Source: Symbiodinium natans (lineage: Eukaryota; Sar; Dinophyceae; Suessiales; Symbiodiniaceae). Taken from it: a stretch of 58,177 nt of DNA. This document shows, in pieces, positions 49,627-58,177 of this stretch; position 1 is the first letter of the stretch, and every line of letters begins with the position of its first letter. The DNA lies in contig CAJNDS010000557.1 of NCBI GenBank assembly GCA_905221605.1, positions 1,092,902 through 1,151,078 on the forward strand. Reading direction: 5' to 3'. Made by a program: the position numbers and the translations under genes. The notes under the pieces are model-generated. The model saw only the letters and a list, made by a program, of their open reading frames with translations, had not been told where the DNA came from and did not search any database.

Positions 49627-51820
49627 GTAAAGGTAGGATGGTGCGAGTTGGTCCATTGCCCCTGAGGTCCCTGGCAAATTCAAAAGAGAGGACCTGAGTC
49701 GTCAGCCCTGAGTCGGGGAGCATCCTTTCAGAGCAGCAGTTGGTCTAGAGAGGGTTTAGGGTTAGGGTTTAGGGTTTAGGGTTTAGGGTGTAGGGTGTAG
49801 GGTTTAGGGTTTAGGGTTTAGGGAGTGTTCGGGTTCATCACGGTGTTGCAAGCTACCTGCTTTGGTTGGGAATTTGGCTGTTGGGGGATTTATTTTTAAA
49901 TACAATCTCCTGGATGCAACAAAAAGCGGCCCCAAAACAGGATGTTCGTTAGTTTTCCTTGCAGCGCGTGTCCGGGCTCGTTTGGTAGGTCGCTCCTGGC
50001 GGATGTGCTGAGTATCAAAACCTTTCCTTGTGTGTGTGTGTGGCCCTCAAAGCCTTCAAGCCGGGAATCTTAAAGCCAAGCCCAGACTCCATAAAGCCCT
50101 GAAGCCGAAAGCCTACGCGCAAAAAACCTAGGCCCAAAATTAACCCCCCTCCCCCCCACAAAAAGGGTCTTACATTCTGGCAAATTCTGACACTTTCGGC
50201 TCTGATTTTTTCCCGGGGGGGGGGGGGGTGGGCGGGGCAGGTGGGTCTCATACTGGGCGAAGGGGATTGTTGATCTTGCTACATCCTGGGATTGAAGCCC
50301 ATTATCATTGTTTCGGCGCATGTGGGATTTGGGGAAAGTCTCGAAGATTCCAACAGCTGCGCCGCCCAGAGCCCATAATGGGCAGAAGCCAGGATCGTCG
50401 CCGGTGAGTCGTAATGCGGACTCGCTGTTGGCGGCGGCCTCAATTTAAAATGGGCCAGCGCTGTCCGCAGGCCCTTTTCCCTCGGGCAGCAGCGCTGCAT
50501 GATGAAGAGGTGCCAGCTGCAATAGTCGCTTCAATATACAGAAAATCTGTGTGCGGCAGCACGCCTGCAAGCCCCATGTAAAAATTGTTACCCTAGACGT
50601 TCAAGTTACACTGCTCCGCGGTGGGTGAACGATTTGGATGTGTTTGTTTCTCATCGCTGGGTCTCTGGTATGCGGGGCAAGGTTTGGTGGTGGCTTTTGG
50701 TTGGGTGTTGGGTTCTGGGAAAGAGCTCCTTGGCACTCTCTTCTGTGCTGCACCCCTATTGGTGGCAATGGAGCTGCTGAGGAGTTGCAACCGTCAATTG
50801 CAGTGCTTCGTCCATGTTCACTTGCAACCAAGTGGCCGAAATACGTCCACTGCACATGTTCGAGTATTTGCGAGTCAGCCCTTTGGAATCCTGTGCAAAG
50901 CCTGATGACCCTAGCTTGCCCTAAGTCCTTAACAGTCAGCTAGGCATATGGCAAATCTCAAGCAAACAACTACTCCGTGGATCCTAAACCCCTCAAGGTT
51001 CTGTCCTCCAGACACTGTGAGTATTGGGATAGTCTTGGGACTCTTGGCAAGGTGGTGTGTGAATGTGACGGGGAAAGGAGTGTCGAAGCCGAATGTTAGA
51101 AGATTAAACGGCCTCGCTGCTCTTGTGGGCGACGTGCACACACACACACAACGGCCTGTCATAGCAGAGGCCGCCCAGCGACCGCCTCCAAACGATTGCT
51201 GAACAAGTGTGCAGCGGGCAGCTTTACATGATGGGAAGCATCTGAGAAACAAGATGAGATGATGCATGGCGCCTCCTGCGGTTGACTTCCGCCGGCCTGC
51301 CCATGTGCGGGTTGAGAGATGCTGGCATTGTAATGCTCAGGTTGTCCCAAGTGCCGTTCGCCTTCTTCGTTGGGGGATCGCCAGGAAGTGCCGCGCAAGT
51401 ATCCGCACTCTTTCTGCGACGCAACTGGTGAGTTGATCCGTAGGGCTATTGGGCAGCGAAGCAAGCACATTTTGAGACCCTGAACATCACCTATAGGCAC
51501 ACCCCAGTTTTAAACCTGATCTCAAGTTTCAGTCGCCAGGGCCCTTTTCCAAGACCCGGAAGCCTGGATGCGAATTTCTGTTTGAAACTCTATGAAAACC
51601 CTAAGCCCTTAACCCCAAACCCCAAACCCTAAACCCTATAAATTCTATAAACCCTAAACCCTAATCAGTCCCACTATGTCATCCCGGAGCCCTACACCCT
51701 TTGGACGCGTGTGGAAACTCGAACATGGGCTTGTTGTCTTTCAATCGTTCCAGAGAGGCAAGCAGCTCCAAGACGAGGTCAGAAACTTTTGGGTTTAGGG
51801 TTTAGGGTTTAGGGGTGTAG
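49627..51820. other. Spacer, no supported gene
   Basis: TTTAGGG tract at 49752-49825, a poly(G) run at 50214-50228, and telomere-like remnants at 51597-51662. Forward frames at 50593-50943 and reverse frames at 51159-51500 are open, but no family is recognised. Confidence 0.5.
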
Positions 51821-51919
51821 GTTGTGTTCCCCCTTGTTCTAACAGTCTTGAATAGGGATCATTATCGGGGGTACTACAATCCCTCTTAAGGACTGTTAGG
51901 AGAAGGGAGAGCATCCCAA
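51821..51919. mobile_element. MITE-like element, family 1, copy 5
   Basis: GTTCCCCCTTGTTCTAACAG at the left; CTTAAGGACTGTTAGGAGAA and GCATCCCAA at the right, inverted. About 100 bp. Confidence 0.82.
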
Positions 51920-52265
51920 GGTGTAGGGTTCAAGGTCTCGAGTTTGGGTTTACAAGGTTGCACGAAGCTGGTGCGCTGCATCATCTTTGCGGGCATGTGA
52001 TCATTTTTGTGCACCCCCTTGTGCATCTCCTTGAAGTGCGAGACTGAGCTGTAGCCGGCGAAAAGTCGGCCAGGGTAAGAAGAGTCGTGGTGCAGGGTTT
52101 TGGTGTAGGGGGAGTTGTGGGGGGGGGGGGGGTCCACTCTTTCAGCCTTCCAAGCCTCCAAAGCTATCCTTAGAGCCGAGAATCTGACCTTTCGAGCGGG
52201 CCTCTCGTCGACGGCACAAACACAGGCTGCATGAGGGCTGCCTCTTCTTCTTGCCATAGACGCGC

Positions 52266-52350
52266 TTCCTAGCAGTAGAATAGGATAATCCCCTTATAAT
52301 CCCAAAGGTTAACCTTCAGTTCCCCCAGGTTACTGGACAGCTGAGGCTCA
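52266..52350. mobile_element. Dispersed repeat, family 3, copy 2
   Basis: Shares CCTTATAATCCCAAAGGTTA and CCCCCAGGTTACTGGACAGC with 35078-35180. Confidence 0.85.
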
Positions 52351-53140
52351 GGGTTCCAACTGCTGCAATGCCCGGAGCCCAACAAAGCCCCGGGGACCAG
52401 CACTGAAAGTGGAGGTCCGGAAATCTAAATGGGCATGGTGAGCCCAGATGCAAAAGGCTCCACGCCCTCAACCTATGCACAATCTTTTCTTGCACCCTAT
52501 TCACACTCGGATTTCCAAGTTTAGGGTTAGGGACCCTAAACCCTAAACCCTCCGTCCGTGCTTAAAAAAGGGTTTAGGGTGGAAGTTTGAAGCAAGAGGC
52601 AGTCTGCCAAATCTGGAGGATGGCAAGCAAAGCTTCTTTCATCCAACTTTTGGTGCAGCTGTCAGCTCCCCGCCAGCTCCGCAAGACGATGATGAACATG
52701 GGTTTAGGGTTTAGGGTTTAGGGTTTTGGCTGCTTCCTTGTGTGCACGGCAGGAGTTTGGCAAAAGACTTCAGTCCAGCCAAGTCCGTATGGCGCTGGAG
52801 AAATGCGCGTGTGTGGCGCGGTTTGTCACTGGCCCCCGGGTTGATGGACCTCTTTTTTTGGATGTCCCACAGTAGGCTTCCGGTTGTTTGTTTCTGGGCT
52901 TTGGGGCTCAAGGGCTTGCAGCAAGTTCCGAACATTCACCTTTTCAAGTAAAAAAAAGGTTCAGGGAGTCGATCTCGACGCTGGGTAGTTGTTTGTAGTT
53001 GGTGCACCTTCTTTCCAAGTACCATATGGTGGCCACTGTGATATGAGAGGCAGTTCACTTACAGGACCCGACCTAGTTCCAGTGCCCGCCAAGTGCTCCA
53101 AGAGCCCCAAGTGACCCAAACCCTCTACCCTAAACCCAAT
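52351..53140. other. Spacer, no supported gene
   Basis: Short telomere-like tracts at 52519-52550 and 52701-52727. Open frames on both strands at 52711-52951 overlap, so neither is credible alone. Confidence 0.5.
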
Positions 53141-53395
53141 ACCCTGAACTCCCTGAACTCCCTGAACTCCCTGAACTCCCTGAACTCCCTGAACTCCCTG
53201 AACTCCCTGAACTCCCTGAACCTAAACCCTACACCCTAAACTCCCTGAACTCCCTAAACCCTAGACCCTACACCCTAAACTCCCTGAACTCCCTAAGCCC
53301 TAAGCCCTAAGCCCTAAGCCCTAAGCCCTAAACCCTAAACCCTAAACCCTAAACCCAAAACCCTAAACCCTAAACCCTAAACCCTAAACCCAGTG
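53141..53395. repeat. Decamer CTCCCTGAAC array joined to telomere-like array
   Basis: About eight CTCCCTGAAC units, then mixed CCCTAAACTC, then CCCTAAG and CCCTAAA units. The decamer looks like a telomere-like unit that gained three bases and then amplified. Confidence 0.93.
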
Positions 53396-54180
53396 CCCGC
53401 CAGCCCATGCTGGAGCTGCACGGGCCGGTGCCACACTATGCAGAAGATCTGCATGCGAGGATGGGCGCGAGCCTCACTGCAGGGGTCTTGGGCTGGGTTC
53501 AGGGTTTAGGGTTCAGGGTTTAGGGTTTAGGGTTTAGGGTTCAGGGTTTAGGGTTTAGGGTTTAGGGTTCAGGGTTTAGGGTTTAGGGTTTAGGGTTTAG
53601 GGTTTAGGGATTAGGGTTTAGGGTCTAGGGTGTTAAGGGTTCAGGGTTTAGGGTTAAGGGTTTAGGGTTTCCTGGCAGCAAGGAGTCCGGTTGCAAAAGA
53701 GGGTTTAGGGTTTCGGTGGAAGTTGGTGCAATGTGGGGAGGAAGTTATTTGTGTCATGTGTTTAGAGCATGTCGAGTCGGATATCCTCAACAGTGAGTCA
53801 CGATGTGGGGCGAATTTATTTGAGGGGGTACGCTTGACCAAGCGCAGGAGCAAGAGCACAGGTGTTCATGCACAGAATGGAACCAGTGCCAAGAACAGAT
53901 GCGCAAAATCGGGAAGTGGCTCTGCAGAGCCGTTCGCTCTGATGGGGAGTCTGTCGTGCTGGCAAACTTGAACTCAGCACCCCTGTGGAATTCACATGAT
54001 GCTGTATCGTCAATCCTCAGCCGCCCGAATGCACCAAAAACCTCCAACCCCAAACCCCCAGCCCCAAGCCCTAAAACACAATGGCTCACGTGGCCGTCTC
54101 CTTATGTAGGGGCTGGGTAGTTAACCTTTAACCTTTTGGTTCTGCATAATCCTGGTACAAATAAAAGGTTATCCTTTTCT
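53396..54180. other. Spacer with TTTAGGG tract
   Basis: A TTTAGGG/TTCAGGG tract at 53497-53670. The unique part 53700-54115 has overlapping open frames without recognised domains. A short frame at 53400-53478 reads LELHGPVPHYAEDLHARMGA; unassigned. Confidence 0.45.
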
Positions 54181-54187
54181 GGGCTCG

Positions 54188-54380
54188 GGTACCCGAACCC
54201 CGAACCCCGAACCCCGAACCCCGAACCCCGAACCCCGAACCCCGAACCCCGAACCCCGAACCCCAAACCCCAAACCCCAAACCCCAAACCCCAAACCCCA
54301 AACCCTAAACCCAAAACCCTAAACCCCAAACCCTAAACCCTAAACCCTAAACCCCAAACCCTAAAGCCTAAACCCCAAAC
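54188..54380. repeat. Heptamer array shifting from CCCCGAA to CCCCAAA to CCCTAAA
   Basis: Blocks of CCCCGAA (54194-54262), CCCCAAA (54262-54302) and then CCCTAAA-type units follow one another. This shows segmental homogenisation of variant units. Confidence 0.95.
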
Positions 54381-55020
54381 CCACAGCAGCAGCTCAGGCC
54401 GCATGTTCGCCTCGCTCCGCAAGCCGGTTGGACACCCTGGGGGGGCTGGTCACCAAAACTATATCCCCTTGGGAATTTTTTTTTAATATTTTTGTTTCTA
54501 TAAAACCCAAGAGGATATTAAACATATTAGTTTAGTAAGGTTCTAAGGGGAGTGTAGAAAAATATCGTTGGTAGAAGGCTCTCGGCTTAGGAGACCAGAG
54601 GTTTCGGCTTGACGCTTCTTCAGGCGGTTGCGGCCCGTAAGCACCCCCGGGTCTGGGTTCAGTTCTAAATAGAAGCCCCTTGAAGCTTTGAAGCCTCAAC
54701 CTAAACCTTATGAGTCTCATAGGCCTGAAGCTTGGAAGCATTCAAGGCTAGAGGCTTCAGGTTTTCAGAGCTTCGGGTTACGGTCTTGAAGGCTTGAGGC
54801 CTTAACCAAGGCCTCCATGAATCTTGCAGGCCTCCGGGGCGCTTTGTTATGCTGTTTCGGCACAGATTCTGCGCTACTTGTCAGAACTCAACATGACGGA
54901 GCTATGCCCGTACCTCTTGAACCCTGAACGAAAGATCCTCCGATTTCTTTCGCCACGCTGAGTTGTGGCGTGCAAACTTCGCCGTGGCGGAGTGGAGTGA
55001 AGACGAGGAGAGGTTGAGTT
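54381..55020. other. Spacer, no supported gene
   Basis: Unique sequence rich in CTTGAAGCTT-like phrases near 54680-54800. No exon recognised. Confidence 0.5.
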
Positions 55021-55365
55021 GCATATATAAATATAGATACAAATATAAATATAAATATAAATGTAGATATAAATATAGATATAAATATAGATATAAATAA
55101 CTATATATATATATGTACATATATATATATATATATATCTATCTCTCTCTCTCTCTCCCTCTGCGCGCGCCCGCGCGCCCGCGCGGGTGTGTGTGTGTGT
55201 GTATGTATGTATGAATGTATGTATGTATGTATGTAGGTAGGTATGTATGTATGTATGTATGTATGTATGTATGTATGTACATATGTATACATATTTTCAC
55301 ATAATATCTGTATATACATAGATACATACATACATATGTATATATAATATTAACATTCGCATGAG

Positions 55366-55404
<39 letters not shown>

Positions 55405-55410
55405 TTTTTT
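55021..55410. repeat. Compound AT / TC / GT / TATG microsatellite
   Basis: Successive AAATAT, AT, TC, CGCG, GT and TATG blocks, then AT again. Tyr/Ile open frames over it are artefacts. Confidence 0.96.
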
Positions 55411-55773
55411 CCTACACACATATGGGCAAGGGGGTGGCCTGCCCCTTCCCCCAAAGAATTCCTGGAGTGCCCAACCCCCAAGTACATGCAGAGAGTCCCT
55501 GGAGCGCGCCCAGGCCCAGAGTATCCCCAGGGAAGTTTATTGGAGTGCCCAACCCTAAACCCCAAACCCTAGAACCCTAAACCCCAAACCCTAAACCCTT
55601 ATCCCCAGGGTGTGCAACCCCGGAGTATCCCCGAAAATCCTTGGAGTGCCCGACCCCAGAGTAGGACGGCCCACAAATTCTAAATCGGATGTTCGAAGTA
55701 AGTAGTCTATATATATATACATATATATATATGTAGTTCTGAAACTTATGTGTCATTGATTTATGTATTTTGT

Positions 55774-55816
<43 letters not shown>

Positions 55817-56850
55817 TGTGTGGGTGAAAGTCGTCCTCTCAGGGCTCAGGGTTTAGGATTGATCCTGCCTGCAAGAATTGTTGATTTTACCAATGTTTTT
55901 TGAAAACCGCCTTCAAGGTGTGGCCTGGTAGTTTCCAACATCAGGGGTTTATGTTTGCTTTTTGGTCTTTGCGAGGTCTTGAGAGCATGAGCTTACAAAA
56001 CGTCGCTTGTTTCCGATGTTTTTTGAGAGTGGCCTTCCAAAAGCATTGGCTGTACTGCTGATCCATTTTCGAAGGCATGTTGGCGAAAGCATTGGCTTTA
56101 CCGACGTTTGCTGGGGTGGCCTTGCAAAAGCATTGGTTTACCGATGTTGTTGTAGACATGCCTTCGGAACTAGGCATGAACAGAACTTATGGGGACAAGT
56201 TATGACCTCCCCCATGCATAGCATGCAATACCTGGATGGGCGTGATTCACTACTTGGGGTAAACGATGGCTCTTAACAAACTATACTGTTCAGCCTCGCC
56301 TTCTTTTGTTTGTAACCGTAACCCTGACCCAACTCTAAGATGCAAAACCAAATGGCCAGGTAAGAATACAAGTAGTATGGCGATAAAGTTCTACAGATTA
56401 CATTATTTAGCACATGAAAACCATCTAAGCTAGAGGTCATATGTTATTACGAAAACCAATGAGTAACATTGGCCCTCTGAATGCGATACACTTGTGCCAC
56501 ATATGCTGCAAACCATTAAGCGTTTAGCATCTTCATATCTCGCTTGCACGCTTTTCTCAAGCAAATCAAACAAAACCACGCTTCGTCAAACCAGGAGGCA
56601 GAAAAAACAGAGGGGTATGTAGCAGGTAATTATGTATATATGTATATATATATATATATGGCTTAGACACGCACGGGAACCAACAAATGGTAGATCCTTG
56701 AAAGGCAGGGGTAGCTCTCTCTCTCTCTCTCTCTGTTTTTGTGTACTGTTTTGCTTTGCAGGGGCCACGGCCCTAAACCCTAAACCCTAAACCCTCCACC
56801 CTAAACGCTGCATGGCTACACCGTGGCAAAAAACCCTAAGCCCCAAACCT
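55411..56850. other. Spacer with minor repeats
   Basis: Phrase CCTGGAGTGCCCAACCC recurs at about 55462, 55533 and 55640; (GT)n at 55777-55814; AAGCATTGGNTTTACCGA repeats at 56088-56145; AT at 56632-56660; (CT)n at 56716-56734. No gene recognised. Confidence 0.5.
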
Positions 56851-57090
56851 CCATATATATCAGGAGGTGGAGATGACTCCCGAAGCCATACTGGGGCGCG
56901 TGTTTCTGAAGGACGGACCCCAAACCCTGAACCCTAAACTCCCAAACCCCAAACCCTAAACCCCAAACCCTAAACCCCAAACCCTAAACCCCAAACCCTA
57001 AACCCCAAACCCCAAACCCCAAACCCTAAACCCCAAACCCTAAACCCCAAACCCTAAACCCTAAACCCCAAACCCTACACCCTAGCCCCT
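56851..57090. repeat. Alternating 14-bp CCCTAAACCCCAAA array
   Basis: CCCTAAA and CCCCAAA alternate regularly from about 56950 to 57075, so the repeating unit is a 14-bp dimer. Confidence 0.93.
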
Positions 57091-57872
57091 ATGGCTTGGT
57101 GTGGTAAGGGTTTACAGGGTGCCTGTCTTCCTTCGAGGCCTTACAAGGGTACCAGGATGTCCTGAAAGTCTTCATTCCAACGTGGGGGGGGGGATGAGGA
57201 GATTCCATGACATACTGCAAAGCAGTCTTGAGTTTCAGGGTTTATGGGCTTGAGGTTTTAGAGCTCTACTGGCTTCATGAGTTTCGAGGGCGTTTCGGGG
57301 TTTTAGGCGTTTTGCGGGAATTGAGTGCTTACACCTGAGGCTCCAGAGGGCCAGAACTGGAACACTAAACCCTGGTTTGGGGTTTGGGGATCCTCCTTTC
57401 GGCGAGGTTCCGAAATATACGCCTGCAACGACAGCAGTGCAGGATCCTCGAGTTTCCGCCCTGCCCTCTCATGAAACACTCCCCATATACTGTAGTAGCA
57501 TCATAATGGGAGAATGTAATGTTAGGGGGTAGGGGGGGGGGTTTCAAAAATAGGGGAAGATTACCGGGCTTACCGGTTTTGCAAACGAATGACCAAAGAT
57601 TTGGCCCCGCCACAATAGCGGGACGACTTCACTGGCGGCGGCCGCAGCATTTTCCCTGAAATCTCCCATGCCAGTTGTACCCGTGCAGGCCTTCTGGGGC
57701 TTCTTTGAACAGATCGAGGTGGCACGCATGCTGCTACAACGGCACAGAACCTTCTCAGGAGGAGTGTAAACACACGGTGCCGGTCGACTTTCGGATTGCG
57801 GCGCCAGACGTGCCCGGCGGCAGGGGGCGCTCACTCGTCATAGCCTGATTGTGTGATCTTGGCTATTTGTCA
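57091..57872. other. Unassigned; possible exon on + strand
   Basis: A forward stretch after AG at 57690-57691 reads AFWGFFEQIEVARMLLQRH and looks like a short exon, but no family is recognised. The rest is unique sequence with a poly(G) run at about 57532-57541. Confidence 0.3.
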
Positions 57873-58135
57873 CCCTAAACCCTAAACCCTAAACCCTAAA
57901 CCCTAAACCCTAAACCCTAAACCCTAAACCCTAAACCCTAAACCCTAAACCCGATCCTGCGTCCATCACTTAGCAAGTGCACACCGAAAGCTGCTTTTTA
58001 CAGCACGGGGCAAAGAGGCCGAGGGATGTGTTGACGGCGCGGCTCGAAGTAGGCTTAGCCTAAACCCTAAACCCTAAACCCTAAACCCTAAACCCTAAAC
58101 CCTAAACCCTAAACCCCAAACCCTAAACCCTAAAC
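57873..58135. repeat. Two CCCTAAA tracts at window end
   Basis: Arrays at 57873-57952 and 58060-58135 separated by about 107 bp of unique sequence. Unique sequence resumes after 58135, so this is not a chromosome end. Confidence 0.96.
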
Positions 58136-58177
58136 CTGGGCTTGGTGTGGGTTTTGTGATCTTGGCCTCCTTTGAGA

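Noticed and set aside
57873-58135. Chromosome end marked by CCCTAAA arrays
   Set aside because: Unique sequence follows the last array and similar arrays occur throughout the window, so they are interstitial.

Overview
This is nuclear DNA of a eukaryote, most likely a dinoflagellate (a Symbiodiniaceae-like alga is my best guess; the species is not determined). Four things point there. Very short exons sit in long introns. Intron donors are mostly GC or GA and acceptors are AG followed by G. Plant-type TTTAGGG/CCCTAAA tracts are scattered through introns and spacers. The main genes encode a single-domain cation channel fused to EF-hands, a type I associate with dinoflagellates. Nearly all long open frames come from simple repeats; the real coding sequence is in exons of 11 to 130 nt.

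I could splice two tandem paralogues by hand, both on the + strand. Gene A (6361-14397 or 14436, ten exons, 5' end not found) covers the pore helix, S6, two EF-hands and a C-terminal tail. Gene B (31403-48515, twenty exons, N-terminus not found) covers S1 to S6, including a voltage sensor with seven basic residues at every third position, then the pore, two EF-hands and a possible stop. Gene B has about 1.15 kb of coding sequence in 17.1 kb. Over about 170 aligned residues the paralogues are roughly 80% identical by eye, yet only 3 of 17 intron positions coincide. Gene A has an inferred 11-nt microexon that restores its second EF-hand. Of 28 introns, 20 begin GC, 6 begin GA and 2 begin GT; all end AG and are followed by G.

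Layout: 1-6360, GA microsatellites, minisatellite, telomere-like blocks, one candidate exon and a 100-N assembly gap; 6361-14436, gene A, with two decayed LINE-type reverse transcriptase copies in its first intron; 14437-18161, spacer with telomere-like tracts and small inverted-repeat elements; 18162-20955, a 2.8-kb AT-rich foldback element bounded by 26-bp direct repeats and inverted ends; 20956-31402, spacer that may hide the gene B N-terminus; 31403-48515, gene B with introns full of satellites, telomere-like tracts and inverted-repeat elements; 48516-58177, repeat-rich sequence with no recognised exon.

At least five families of short inverted-repeat (MITE-like) elements recur. One insertion, inside gene B, has duplicated the 3' splice site of the S5 exon as a 20-bp target-site-like repeat. 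No tRNA, rRNA, CRISPR array or promoter could be supported.
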